Assembly: GCF_025698545.1 (NCBI RefSeq) | Contig: NC_068572.1 | Span: 2,542,001-2,606,000 of the forward strand | From: Gossypium raimondii | Lineage: Eukaryota > Streptophyta > Magnoliopsida > Malvales > Malvaceae | Reading direction: 5' to 3' | Length of the DNA: 64,000 nucleotides | Shown: positions 12,401 through 29,868 of the stretch, piece by piece | Numbering within the stretch: position 1 is the stretch's first letter | Layout of the letters: the number at the start of each line of letters is the position of its first letter | Made by a program: the position numbers and the translations under genes | Notes under the pieces: model-generated | Seen by the model: only the letters and a program-made list of their open reading frames with translations | Told to the model about the DNA's origin: nothing | The model's database searches: none

Positions 12401-12653
12401 ACGTCTCTTCTCTTCTCTTCTCTTCTCTGTCTGTTGTTCTTTCTCTTCTTTGGCTTAGCCATGTCTCTGCTTTCTCTATAATTTCCTTAGCAAAGAAGAG
12501 AAAGCAAAGAAATCAAAGTAAACAAGTGAAAACCCACAAAAAAATTCAAATCTCTTGTTAGTGTTTTTTTTTTTTTTGGTGTGTGTGTGTGTGGTTGCCC
12601 GTTCAAAAAAAGCGAATTATTTTTGGGTTTTAAGCTGTTGAACGGTGAAGAAG

Positions 12654-15126
12654 ATGATGGTTGCAAATAGTTTTGATTTGTGGAAAAAAGATGCCTTCTT
12701 TTCTGCAGCAGAAGAGGTTCAAGAATCTGCTGATATGTATGTTATTTTCTTTTTAATTTTAAATTTCATGCCTTTTTTTAAATTTACTGGGGTTTGGTTG
12801 GTGACATGGGTTTTATTTGTGCTTCTTAGATGTTTGTTTAATTTCAAATAATTGACTGTTCAATTTTTTTTTTGGGGGGGGGGGTTTAAAGGTTCCTTTT
12901 TTGTTGTTGGGTTTCTACTAAATGTGCTATATTTCCTAATTTTCATGCTGATATGTATGTTCATGCTTATGTATATATATATATATATATATATCTGTTG
13001 AACCAGGGAAAACATATAATTAAAGGTTCCATTTTTGGTGGAAGGTTATATGCTTGTGATTTGAAAACTTTAATGGAAATTTTGTAATGCTTAATGTTAT
13101 GAATCAACCACTTAATAAGGTTTTTGTATATATAAACAAGTTTAAGCTTCAAACATATATTTTTTAGAATAATTACTTCATGAAGTCTTTGAAGTAATTT
13201 AATGGCTTCTGTTGGTTTTTTTTTTCCAGAATGGAATCAGCATATAGAATGTGGATCAAAGAGAGGAAAGAAGGGCTAAGAACTGGTGATTCTGTTGAAC
13301 TTTGTAGAGAACTGCAAACTGCATTAGGCACAGCTAAATGGCAGGTTTGTCTTTTCTTTCTTTTGATTTTAAGACATCTATGTCACTCGGATTTTGGTCT
13401 TTGTTGGATGCGGGTGCATGTTTGACTAGTAATATCTCCATATCGATGCCTTTTATCTATTTCTAAGAAGCTTACTCATGTTAGTGTTTGCTTCATAAAT
13501 TTTGTATGCTTAATTCAGTTGGAGGAGTTTGAGAGAGCAATAAGGTTGAGTCATGGACATTGTAGCGATGATATTACAGCAACTAGGCACAAACAATTTA
13601 TTTCTGCAATCGAGAGTCAAATTTCCCATGTAGAAGCAGCACTAAAAGAAGCATTTATCGAGGAAGGGAAGCAACCACTTCGGTGGGTTAATTTGGATGA
13701 AGAAGAATGTGATGATTTAGCAATCTTCCTTTCCGGGACTTCTCCAAGCTTGTTGCAACCGTCTACAAAGAACACTCTTTCAGAGAATTGCCAAAAGAGA
13801 AAAGACACAGATTCTAACAATGCTACTTGTAATGGAGATACATCTGAAGTGCAGATGACGAAAGTTTTTAAAGATTCCGGTAAAGATGCCGAGTGTATCA
13901 TTGATGTAGAAGATGGTGAAAGTTCAGGAAGGTCAAATGACGTAAGTTGTGGACTAGAGAGAACAACTGGTACAAGAAAAACATGGTGTTCACCAAATCT
14001 TGGCACATTGAACATTGTAATCGCCGATAAATACAATGATAGGACCAAAACCAGGTCAGGCATCGAGTCCACACCTAAAGAAAAAGGATCGAAGCCTTTC
14101 TTCCGTAAGCAAAGGTGTGGAGATCTTCCTCAGGCCAAAGGTGCTTTTAATTTATTCTATCAGGTACGAATCACGGAAGGAGCATCATTTACTTATTTCC
14201 TTTTTATCTTGATTTTATGCTATGCTAAGTACTCGGGGAGTATACTAATTGTAATATGTCGCAGCGCTTTGGCTGGATCAGTGGGTTATTGAGACATCTC
14301 CAAAGTCCGGTGCACTTGCAATTTAGTTGCTCATTGCAACTTACACTTGCTTTACTGATAGCTATTTTTCTAATTGGTAAGTTATTCTTTTCTATTTCAA
14401 GCAGTCGAGGACTTTTTATGCTTGAAAGAGTGTCATTGTATATGCTTATAATAGATTGTTTATCATTAGTCACTCCAGGTTTCTTGTGATAGATGCTGTC
14501 TTTGGCTTAAAAATGCAAAAAATCGATTAAAAATCCGACAGCATGCTTGTTTCTATTCCTTTCAATCGGGCTCTGCTCCATATAAGAAATTTTCAGTTGA
14601 TGAATCCGGTGTTTATCAATTACAAGCTAAGAACTCGAAGCACTTTCTTGAGATGCCAATAATTATCTTTTCATGCTTTCAACACACCCACTAACTCCGA
14701 AGTGTTTTAGTTTAACATCGCTTGTAGAAAAATATGCATTTTTAACAATGACCAAATTAGTGTTGTTTATATGTGTTTTTGCTTGAAGCCAAGGTGAATT
14801 TTGTGAAGTAGTTTTGGTCCATTATAGTATCAGTATGATCAAGCTGCAAGGATATATATATAATCTGGCATTTTAATCCATACCCTGATTTACTTTTAGT
14901 AATGGTTGGTTCTGTTTTGGACAATGTTTAGGATTAAGAGTCATTGAAGTGCTCTTGAACTTTCACAAATTATTATCGTAAATTTCATAGGGACTGTAAA
15001 TTTGTGAATTATCCTAATGAGATAACATTTATTCATGATTTTGTACTACTGAAGGAATATTTCTTATGTTCTTTTTTTTTCTTTCAACAATGCACTGCAG
15101 TGCCTTTTGTGCTTTATTCGAGTTGA
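12654..15126 (+). CDS. syntaxin-6 N-terminal-domain, tail-anchored SNARE-like protein
   Basis: Exons 12654-12736, 13230-13344, 13519-14163, 14265-14376 and 15101-15126 join in frame with GT-AG introns to 326 aa. The N-terminus (NSFDLWKKDAFFSAAEEVQ, then ESAYRMWIKERK and the ELCRELQTALGTAKWQ helix) matches the three-helix syntaxin-6 N-terminal domain of plant SYP6-like proteins. Residues 100-280 are Ser/Asp-rich and without a coiled coil. The C-terminus (about 304-324) is one hydrophobic helix ending VPFVLYSS, as in a tail anchor. No Qc-SNARE heptad region precedes it, unlike SYP61. Plants have a family annotated 'syntaxin/t-SNARE family protein' with this layout; a Golgi/endosomal trafficking role is inferred. 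ATG 12654 or 12657 are both possible. A short upstream frame (ATG 12460, six codons) may lie in the leader. Confidence 0.85.
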
Positions 15127-17240
15127 GAGCAAGTGGCTGTTATGTGCTGTTGATCAAGACAAGAGGTAAGTCTATTGCCTCGGAATGCAGTAACTCAATT
15201 TTTTGTTATACTTGGTGTGGAAACTCGTTTTTCATTATATGCCGTGTAGTTGGAGATACTGGACTTAAGTCAGTTCTCTTTCGAGGTGGTGCTAATGTGC
15301 TATAATTTAGAACAAATTTGATCTTTTAATAATTGGGAGTGCATGGTACCAGTTGTTGCCTGAAGAAATTTAACCTGACAACTTAGACATAGAAACTCGA
15401 CCTGATCAACCTAAACCTAAACCTGAACCCAACTCTATACTTCCGACTATGAAAGTAAACAAACAAAACCATTCCAACTTGAACCCAAATCCGAAACTGA
15501 CCTGAACTAGAAACGACCCAATCTTGAAATGATTTAGACCTGAAATAATCTTAACAAGTAACCCAACGTGACCTGAATGTGCAGTGACTAGAATCCAAAA
15601 TGACTCAAAATCATGACGATTAGGCCTAAATGACTCGAACCCGGAACAATGTGAACCCCAAAATGACTTGAAAATTTTAGATTTCGAATTTATTGGACCC
15701 AAAACGAACTCAACTTGCCCAATTGAGAAGACTAGAAGAAATGCATCAAACACACACGCACAAAAAAAAAAAAATTCTGGCTTCCCTTGTGGGCAGGATT
15801 AATTAAATAGTAACCACAAGGCAATATTTGGCTGCTATTATTTGGTTTCAGCTTTCTCCGTTGTCTATATTTATTGCAATTAATGAGGTAGCATTCATTA
15901 TAGGTTAAAATATGCTCCAAATCCTTGTTCTTCTTGTACATTTAGAATTTAGTCTCTCTGCTTTTATTTCTAGGAATTTAGTCCCTCTACTTATTGGGTT
16001 TAGAAATTTAGGTCCAATTCGTAGCATTGTTATAATTATGCTGTTAAATTTGCTGGTGTAACATTTTAAAATAAAACAATACTCGCTTGGTAGCCATGCA
16101 ACAAAAATGAGTAACGTTGTTAATAATTGAACTTCCATTTTTAAATTTAGAAGGACTTGGAATATATTTTAACCTTCATTATATCCGCATCCACGATAAA
16201 TGCAACAAGACCACAATTTAAATCCTTGCTTTTTAGTCATTCTACTTGAGGTTGGGGAACTTGTTTTGTACGACGGGAGGAGGGAGAAGTGAATATTGGT
16301 GATTTTGGTGTGGTGTGGATTCTAGTTTCACATGACATGTCCCAAAAGATTAAAGTCTTGATTAGTTCTTAAATCGTTTTCCCCTTCGGGTGTTGTATCT
16401 ATTCCCCCAGGCTTCGGATTCCCTTTGGAGGCATACATTGCGAGCTTTAACCTCTTTCCCAGTCATTTTCAAGATCTGGGTGAAACTTCATCTTGAGCTA
16501 AGCTTGAACAAGAAAGGTTGGTTGCCATCTTCATTGCTACACTGTAAATGCATTGATAGTCTTTTATATAAAAATATATATATATGGTTGAAGGATTTTT
16601 TGGTAGCATAGAGAGGGTCTGGAACAGTCAATTCTCATGTGAGCTAAGCTTTCATGTGCTTTAAATAATAAATATTTACATTAAGTAAGAAGGGGTGTCA
16701 GTTGTAGCATTATGAACTTACCCTACCTTTGTAAAGCAAAAAAGGATGCTTTGCCCTCACATTTACTCCAAATTAATATTTGAAAGGCTTGTTTCTGTCC
16801 TTCATTGTTGCTTCAAATTTAGTGCAATTTGTTGTCATGTTATGTGCTATCAATTCATTCACCTTTTCTTGTTTGAAAATTTTTAATGTCTATTGGGTTG
16901 GTGCATTTTTTCCTTTACTTTGAAGCTTCAACTTTCTTTACTTTCAGTGTCTAAAAGGTATTTCAATCCATTTCTTGCAACAATGTTCCGGGATTTGGGG
17001 TTTTTTAGATTTTACAAGTGAGTTGAGAATGTAACAAGTGTTAGATTTATTTATACATTTAATATTTTTTGCTATGCCCTATAAGATGTTTGTCACACGC
17101 TAAACCTATTTGTGAAGTCTTAAAAACTCCACATGCGATGTAGGGAATAATTATCCAGAAGAACTAAATTTAAATAAAAATTTTGTGTATTATTACACAT
17201 AATTAAAATACACAAATTACACTACATATTAAATTAAAAT
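15127..17240. other. 3' flank with degenerate GACCC-type repeats
   Basis: 15380-15700 is an irregular, roughly 20-bp-scale repetition of (A)ACC(T/C)GAA..TGAC words, a decayed simple satellite. 15900-16140 carries TTTAGTCTCTCTGC / TTTAGTCCCTCTAC repeats typical of dispersed plant repeats. A possible non-coding exon of the preceding gene (acceptor CCCCCAG near 16412) cannot be confirmed. Confidence 0.4.
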
Positions 17241-18175
17241 GAAAATTCATATTTGTTGTTCCCCTACTTAAACTTGAACACATGGTAGCACGAGGAATGG
17301 CTCGGTGAGTACTCGCGGATGGTCCTCTGCCTTGTACCCTCAATGGTGGCCATCTGTGTACTTCATGTCAACCGCTTTTATCCTCCTAGGGGAGACCACT
17401 GAAAGACAGCCAAGACATAACAACCTCATACTACTTTAATAAAGAAAATATTAGAGCAAGACCACACACTACTACACTTGACAACAACTAACATGTAATA
17501 GGCCTGCCATCTAGTCGGCCACATGAGCAACTTACCATACGTATTGTTGGTGACCAAACAAGAGAAATACCAAGGATTTTCTTCTTCGGGCATTCTACAT
17601 GTTAGCTAAGCATCTACCAACCTTCTCCTGTCCTTGGACCTTCCTCCTCCTACTCCCTTTTTCCCCTAACCTTCTATTCTGACTCTCTGCTTATCATATG
17701 TGAATTAGTCTCGCAGTCTTCACTGTCATCTCCCTATTTCTTCATTGTTGGTTTCCTGTATCAACCATATCTTATAATATCTATACTTGATGTACTTTTA
17801 TGTATATCAAATTAATTGGAATATTTTTTTTCCTTCAATAAAAAACTAAATCATGCTGTAATACGTAAATGTCACCTTTTGGTTGAGAATGCAAAGTAAT
17901 GATAATTGTTCTTTTATGAGAAAATAATAAATTATTAACCACCGAATTCCAAATAAATATAAAAGCAAAAATACAAAAGTGACGATATTATTTCTCTTTA
18001 AATATTACAAAATCAATATTCTTTGATGAGCTATGGCACTATATATTAATGTTAGGGCCGGGAGTCTCGTGACATACTCCAGTATTTCATTGAAGTAAAA
18101 ATTAAAAAAGAATAATTTAATTAAAGTAATAAAAAATTAAAATAAAAAGATCAATATTTAAAAATAAATTATATA
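17241..18175. other. GC-richer block of unknown origin
   Basis: 17250-17700 is less AT-rich than its surroundings and has no long open frame on either strand. I could not assign it to a gene or element. The remainder up to 18175 is AT-rich with no feature. Confidence 0.35.
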
Positions 18176-18179
18176 TTAT

Positions 18180-18312
18180 CGATTGAGTCTTAGTTCGATT
18201 GGTACGAGCATTGTTGCCAATATAGTAGAATGTGAACTTAGTGCGCTGAAGCGCATTAATAGTTCCAGGTATTATGTAAAAAGGAACAAATATAATCAAA
18301 ACCTACTATGAG
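18180..18312 (+). mobile_element. tRNA-derived SINE copy 3
   Basis: Starts GATTGAGTCTTAGTTCGATT and continues GGTACGAGCATTGTTGCCAA, AGTGCGCTGAAGCGCATTA, a shortened middle, GTTCCAGGTATTATGT and AACAAATATAATCAAAACCT. It lacks the CCTATTTATGGGTT segment present in other copies. Confidence 0.7.
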
Positions 18313-19315
18313 ACTATTCAAATATATATATATATATATATTGATTATATCTTTTAATTTAAATGATAGTGATAATTTTTAAATTTTTAAAAGAAAAGAA
18401 TTATTTATTTATTACACAATACATATAAATTAAATATAAATATACTCCAGCAACTATTTTTGTAATAAATAATTATTTGTTAAATATTAATTACGATACA
18501 TAATGTTTAAAAATATTAAATTAATCTTTTCATAGCATTCTTTCTCCTAATAATAGAAAGTAAGAAAGGCATTATCACTATTATTCAGTACACAAAATTA
18601 GTAAAATAAAAGTAAATGAAGGTTGAGGTCTTGGATCGGTTTTGTGTTTTATTATTTAAAATTGCGATGTCTGGGTTTTTTAGTGTGTATGTTGTATCAA
18701 AGGCATAGCTAGTGAGGCTGGTAAGAGTCTCGACCTCTTTAAAATGAAAATTTTTTTATTTAGATATTTTAAAGTTTTTAAGTTAATAAAGGTAAATTTA
18801 TGTTTTGCCTGCCTAAAAATCGTAAACATTTGATTTAATTCTTTAAAATTTATAAAGATATAAACTAATGATGAAATTATATTTTACTATTGTAAAAAAT
18901 ACAATTTAGTTTCGCCTCCTAAAAGATTTTATGACTTCGTCCCTACGCTATGTGTTGTATTGATTAAATTCTATCTTGAAATTGATCGGACATGTATTTG
19001 TAGTTGAATTTGTATTTATATTAATAAAACTTTATAAAAATAAATATAATATACTATAATGACAATAATAAAATAAAGATATTTATTTATAAAAAATAAA
19101 GCATTTATATTTTTTAAAATTTCATATACATAAATACATATTTATTCTTTAAAGATGCCCACCGTAGACTTAAGAAATTGTAATGATCATGATAATTATT
19201 ATTAGTATTTTGATATGGAATTACCAAAATGCCCTACCATTCATAAAAATTAGCAGGGTAAAAATGTACATAAGAAATTGCATGAACCATAATTAATCTC
19301 CTAATCTCAGTATTA
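18313..19315. other. intergenic, no gene recognised
   Basis: A (TA)n tract at 18325-18342 and AT-rich sequence follow. The end is the 3' flank of the minus-strand gene at 19316. Confidence 0.5.
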
Positions 19316-20038
19316 TCAGGCATGGGACAAGTGAAACGACGACGTTACGGCAACGCTAGTATAATCCCTGCAACTCAACGCTTTTAACAAACACCAAGAA
19401 GAAGAACCCTTGTCGGAGCTCCGGTTATCACCCATCTTTTTGCCGTCATCGGGAAACATAACTGCCGGATTCCGACGGAATTGCCGACTTTTTATATCTT
19501 TAAGCTCCATTTCCGGCGGAAACTTAACACTCCCAAACATGAAAACGTACCACCTTGGCTTAACCACCTTTTTAGGCGAAGAAACCTCGGGTTTAGAGTT
19601 CCTCTCCGCCATATCAGACCGATGAAGCTTCGGCTTTTGGTAATCCAAAGAACGACTATTCCTAAGAAGAACAGCTCTGTTTTGGGTACGTAACTCGGAA
19701 AGTGACTCGGATCGTTTGCGAAAAAGTACATGGCTTTGAGTTTGACTCGGAAAGTATTGTTGTTGTTGTTGTTTCAAAGGAACGAGCTTGCCACCAAAGA
19801 TTAAGTCGTCGGCCGGGCACATATGGGAACCGTTTTTGTCGCTGAAGAACTCGAAAAATTCTGGGTCGTACTCGGATGATGATTTCTGGGTTCGGGTATG
19901 CTTTAAATTAGGCAAATGATCATTTGTAGGACTGTTTTTGGTATCTAAATATTCTAAAGGAAGATCACAAAGAGAAAGTGCTTCTTCATCTTCTTCATGA
20001 AGAACTTGGATACTAGTAGTAATGTCTTCTTCTCCCAT
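19316..20038 (-). CDS. plant protein of unknown function with FFEFF...CPADDLIF motif
   Basis: Single uninterrupted frame of 240 aa from ATG at 20038 to TAA/TGA at 19316. The N-terminus is acidic (MGEEDITTS...HEEDEEALSLCDLPLEY). Residues 58-88 read DPEFFEFFSD, then MCPADDLIFGGKLVPLK, followed by a Q5 run. The middle is basic and Ser-rich (FRKRSESLSELRTQNRA); a short conserved-looking block WYVFMFGSVKFPPEM lies near 163-178. The E/F-rich patch plus PADD.IF.GK..PL recalls plant proteins of the DUF1645 / membrane-associated kinase regulator type, but I cannot assign a family firmly. No signal peptide or membrane segment. A TATA-like TATATATAAT lies on the minus strand about 75-90 bp upstream (20114-20125). 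Frames in the other phases here are shadows. Confidence 0.75.
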   Translation of the reverse strand: MGEEDITTSIQVLHEEDEEALSLCDLPLEYLDTKNSPTNDHLPNLKHTRTQKSSSEYDPEFFEFFSDKNGSHMCPADDLIFGGKLVPLKQQQQQYFPSQTQSHVLFRKRSESLSELRTQNRAVLLRNSRSLDYQKPKLHRSDMAERNSKPEVSSPKKVVKPRWYVFMFGSVKFPPEMELKDIKSRQFRRNPAVMFPDDGKKMGDNRSSDKGSSSWCLLKALSCRDYTSVAVTSSFHLSHA

Positions 20039-20690
20039 TGTTTTTGATTGCTTAAGAGAAAAAAAAAAAGAGGGAAAAGCTCGGGAGAGAATGAATTGGT
20101 CGGCTAAGGAGAGTATTATATATATGAAAAAAATTTATGAATTTTGTTTTTAGTTTAATTGATTCGCGTAAGTTGGAAGAGAAGGAAAAGTAAAGAGAGA
20201 TGGGGAAAAGTTGTTTATTTTTAGATGGCTTTTATTGAAGTTGAAATGTAAGGGGTTATTGTTCGTATATAGCTTCTAGACGATAATGTAAGAGTATGAC
20301 AAAACAAATGATGAGGAAAACAAGGATAAACATCTAGAAACTGATTAAAAAACATATAAAAGGATAATAGGAAGCCTAGTAATCGGAGAACTTCATGTTG
20401 TTTGTTTTGGTTATTTAATTTTAAAAAATTATTAAATTATTATTAAATTATTTGAAAGTTTTTATTAATTTACTTATCATTGAGTTGTTAAGTTTTATTT
20501 TTTTTTAAATAAGTTTAACTAACGATCTTCACGCAGCAATTTGACGATCATAACACATCGGCAAGTAGAATAATATACCTTAAGTCCAAGGCAATCTGAT
20601 GGTCAATACCAGAGATTGAAAGAACAGAGTTGTTTAGATTTTGATTCTTAGATTCATGACATTAAAAGGAAACACTAAATTATATAATAA
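20039..20690. other. promoter side of the minus-strand gene, then repeat-like DNA
   Basis: 20114-20125 holds a TATA-like run on the minus strand. 20430-20640 is a diverged relative of the repeat at 10160-10620. Confidence 0.45.
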
Positions 20691-20697
20691 TAAAAAA

Positions 20698-21144
20698 GTA
20701 AACTACAAAAATAGTTATTTTTGTTTGCCTCATGTTACATTTTAGTTACTTATGTTTAAAATATTACGTTTTAGTCACTTACATTACTGTTTTGTTACGA
20801 AGTGGTCATTTTACCGTTAAACTCTGTTACCTCCCTAAGGTAGTCCTACATGACCGTCTAAATGAGTTTTAAATGCTAACTTGGATGTCCAACTACTGAG
20901 ATGAAAATAAGTTTTTGATTAAATAAATTTAATTTGGACTGCCACAGAGGACATCCAAGTTGTCATTTAAAACCCATTTAGACTGTCATATAGGACTATC
21001 ATTAGGGAGGTAATAGAGTTTAACGATAGAGTGACCACTTCGTAATAAAACGATAACGTAAATGACTAAAACGTAACATTTTAAACATAAATAATTAAAA
21101 TATAATCTAAGATAAACATAAATAACTACTTTTATAGTTTACCC
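20698..21144. mobile_element. MITE with long (~200 bp) terminal inverted repeats
   Basis: The left arm GTAAACTACAAAAATAGTTA... and the right arm, reverse-complemented (GTAAACTATAAAAGTAGTTA...), pair along about 200 bp with small mismatches, e.g. GGACTATCATTAGGGAGGTA on the right against TACCTCCCTAAGGTAGTCCT on the left. Only a short AT-rich loop near 20900-20935 separates them. Possible TAAAAAA flanks both ends, too simple to prove a target duplication. No coding capacity. Confidence 0.85.
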
Positions 21145-22389
21145 TAAAAAATTAAAAAGAAAACTTTGATTTAACACAAACTGTATAAATAAAGAACACA
21201 AAAATTTTAACCATGCACTAACTTAAAATGAAGATTTCGAATAATTGCATTTGAGGGTAGTTTGCTAGCAACGTCTGTTGTTATGCCCCATGGGCAATAA
21301 GCCGTGGATGGTACGACCTTTGTGTTTGTGGAGTGGGGGGGATTGATTCTCGAGCTTTCACCTTCGTCATCAAGAAAGTTGACATGACGTATAACCGTTG
21401 CTTGGCTTTTAAGAGTAGGCTTGCATGAATGGTTGATATTTTAGCACGTTTGCTAAACTTCTCTCCCTCAAATGGATTTGGCTTGTGGAATTGTACTTTG
21501 TATCATGCGTTGAGGAATTAGTTTACGTACTTTAATCTAATAATTCTAGATTTTGTATCCCTCAAATTTTAAAATATCAATTTGATTTAAAGAATAAATT
21601 TAATATATCAATTTCCGGTCTATAAACTCTTTTAAATTTTAAAATTTAAGCCTTACCTTAAATGAACAAAATCATAAATTTATCAGATAAGATTTTGAAA
21701 AAACAATTATTTAACGAATACCATTAAAAAGTGTTAGACTAATGACAAAATTGGACTAAGTACTAAACTTTCTCTAGAGAAATACTCTCATTGTTGTTCA
21801 TACGATTTACATTTACGCTAAAGGAAAAACTACACTATACATTGCAGTCTCCCTTTTTTTTTTAAAAAAAATGGAGAAATTTCACAGGGTTGATTTAGGT
21901 CCCCTTAACATCAAAATTCAAGTTGGTCGAAGTCAATTTTCAGAAGCAGCAATAAATGCAATATGTGAAATGTCAAAATACCAATTCTCCGCACCAATGA
22001 AAGCAATCTCTTAAAAAAGATTCCAAACTTGAAACTATCCATTCAGAAGAATAAAGAAAGTTACAACGTAAGAATAACGGCAACATTTGGTTGTAATTTT
22101 GAACCTTCCTTGGCCGGTTCATACAATGTAAAAACTAAAAAAACTAAACCAATGAAATATACCCCCTAATACTCTTAATTATATTGTCATACATAAATTA
22201 CATGAATCAAGAATTAAAAAATCCTTCATATTGCAATGCAAAAGAATCATTAATTTCCACCCCCTTTTTAAAAGGTGATGTTTTCTATTCAAGCTTATTT
22301 GGCCCAAACAATATGGCGTCCGCTTGTGTATTATATATAATATATATGAAGCCATTTCTTTTCTTTCTGCATTTTCATGGTGTAGTAAG
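21145..22389. other. 3' flank of the P450 reductase gene, no separate gene recognised
   Basis: 21240-21500 is GC-richer and might be a third worn retroelement fragment, but no frame gives a convincing domain. From about 22000 to 22389 the sequence is probably the 3'UTR of the minus-strand reductase gene. Small frames at 22184-22474 overlap its last exon and are shadows. Confidence 0.4.
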
Positions 22390-27175
<4,786 letters not shown>

Positions 27176-28374
27176 TTGTTACAGAAAATTAAAGAACCGT
27201 TAATGCAAAAGACAAATGGAGGAGAAATTAGGGGCGGAGGAGATCTCTGATCGGCTTTAATGAAATAAATAAATAAATAAATAAAATTTGGCGTCGTTGA
27301 GAGTTTGGTGGTAGTTGAGAGTTGTGAGACTAATAGAGAAGGTGGGTTAAAAAGGGAGGCAAAGCAAAGCGGCAGACCCAGGTGACAAATGGAGGAATTT
27401 CTTTTTGGTTTAAAATATTAAGTACTTGTCTATATTTTAATTATTATAAATTTTTAATATGCTTCATTATGTATTTTGTTAGATTTTCTTTGATCCGTTT
27501 TTTTATAGATAAAATTCTGCATATTACTCCGTATTTTATATAATTTGTGAATTTAATTTTTATATTTTAATTTAATCAATATTAATTTTTGTTTTATTTG
27601 AATTATGAAATTTCAAACTTATTTAAATTAATAAATTTAAAAAGTAAAAAATTTTAAAAATATAAGACTAAATCTACAACTTAATAGCAGAATTTAATTT
27701 TTTATTATATTTTATATATATTAATTGTTTTTGATCATAAAAGTTTAACTTTTTATTATATTATATATATTAATTGTTTTTACCATAAAAATTATCGAAT
27801 TTATAAATGAAGGAAGCCAACGCCTACCAACCTATACTAGTCACCCACCTAACACCAAAGTTAACTCTGGTTAGATACTTCTTTTGCCAGATAACCACGG
27901 TTAGATTTAATGATTGAAGCGGCGCCGTTTCGCTTGAATAAATTCAAATTTGTATACGGAAATATTGATACGTATGTAATTGTGACTTTGTGACACACGT
28001 GACAGATTAAGTTATGTAAAAGCTTACGATAAGCAAGCAATCAAGCATCGCGGTGAAAAAATATTTATCGGAGTTAGAATTATAAAATTTTTGAAAGATA
28101 ATTTTAATATATTTTAAATTATAATTTTATTAGTTTGAAGGAATTAAATACGTTAAAAATATAATTTTATCATTGATTATTTTATTATTTTTAATATAGT
28201 TAAAAGTTTTATTTATTTTAGGAGATCAAGAGCTATATTTCTAATTAAACGAAGTTTTAAAACATAAATAATATGCATTAATTCTTGGATCGACAAGAAA
28301 ATGCATTTAGCATATAGTATATTATCACATTTTATTAGATATACATATATTTTAATTTTTCAAGATATTTATTA

Positions 28375-28490
28375 GAGTGAGCTCAGTAATTAATTTTTTG
28401 TATTTTATAGGTCCATTAAGATGTAGATGTTAGCCACGAATCTTAAAACTGCTCCATACTCAAAATAAAAGTCTAACTCTCAACCGCTCA
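28375..28490 (-). repeat. dispersed SINE-like repeat, family 2, copy 2
   Basis: Same segment order as 7560-7682: GAGCTCAGTAATTAATT, TTATAGGTCCATTAAG, GTAGATGTTAGCCACGA, AAACTGCTCCATACTC. More decayed at the B-box end. Confidence 0.5.
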
Positions 28491-29842
28491 TTAAATATAT
28501 TGATATAAATATATTTTATGGGTTTGGATATTAATTTTTAAATTTCAAAGAGTAAAGCTAAAGATGTGCTAACTTTCATTTTTATACTATTTAAGGAATT
28601 ACGGGGTTTAGCCTCTTTCTTTCCCGAAAAAGAAATTGAAAGTTTTAGTTAGAGCTCTCCAATTTCTAAATTTCTCTTTGAGTCTTTTTAAATTTTTTAA
28701 AAATTGTAGTTAGGGTCTTCCAAAATTTTGTCCATTTTCATTTAAGTCTTTAAAACTTTTAAATGTTTTAATTAAAATTATCAGAAAATTTAATCATTCT
28801 CATTAAATCCTTTAAAATTTTGAAAATTTCAATTAGCCACAACTATCGCACCATTAAGATTCACCACGATTACGTGTCAATTCTCTAATATTGCATATGG
28901 AGTCTAGACAGTCCACAAATAAATATACCAAATATTTTTATATTCTATTTATAAATTGATGAAAAATCTTAATGTTGCATTTGGATAGAAAATTTTAAAT
29001 TTATTGAAGAAATTTGAAATTATGGTTTTTAAAAGTAATTTTAAGTTATTAGAAATTAATAAAATTGAAAATAATTACAAAAAATGTAAAAAGAAAAATA
29101 CATTTATAGAAAAATATTTAACATGAGTATCATTATATTTGTAAAATATCTAAATATTATTAAGGAAATCATTTGATAAACTGCTAATATATTAAATACT
29201 CAGCTTATCATTAATGGTATAAAATATAAAATATAAAATATATTAAATTTAAATAAAATGATATTTTACTGTTTAAATTTTTATTTTATAGTGAAGACAT
29301 ATAAATTAAATGAAATTGGAAAAATATATTTTTAATTTCTTTGTAAATTTTAAAATTCTCGATTTTCTTTATTTTGAGACAAATAAATTTATTTTTATTT
29401 AAAATTTTAAAATTTTGAAGAGATTTTAAAATGTTATAATTTATATGGGCTTATTAACTCTGGGCTGTTCTTTCTTAACCAAAGATTTGTGGGTGACAGA
29501 AGCCCAAACTTCATATTTCTTACCCAAAACAAGCCCAAAGTGTAAAGCTATTTCAAAACGCCGCCGTTAGACTTTTCCTTCCCGCTTTCGGTCAAGAGGG
29601 AAGAAAAAGAATCCTCGCTTTTTCATGCATCAACCAATAAGATAATTCCACGTAAACAAACTCAATTAAGCTGGCCACGTTAACGCGCATCTTCGCGGTT
29701 TCTCTCAACATTAAAAGTCAAAACCCTACTTATTATTATTATTCTTATTATACTGTATTCGACGATTCAAAAATTTGTCTATTAAGCTTAAAATATCAGG
29801 TCTTACATCTCTCTATTCTTTTTTTTTAATCCACGTCTCGTT

Positions 29843-29868
29843 ATTATTATTATTATTATTATTATTAT
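29843..29868. repeat. (ATT)n microsatellite upstream of the E2 gene
   Basis: Run of ATT units about 150 bp before the E2 start codon, probably in promoter or leader sequence. Confidence 0.85.

Noticed and set aside
13617-14072. 151-codon minus-strand frame
   Set aside because: Lies opposite exon 3 of the SNARE-like gene, which has clear homology and splice sites; a shadow.
16390-16611. 73-codon plus-strand frame after a CCCCCAG acceptor-like site
   Set aside because: The preceding gene already ends with a tail anchor and stop at 15126; at most this is a non-coding 3' exon, which cannot be shown here.
21240-21500. Possible third LINE RNase H remnant
   Set aside because: Only a weak resemblance of one stretch to an RNase H tail, with no conserved acidic residues in order.
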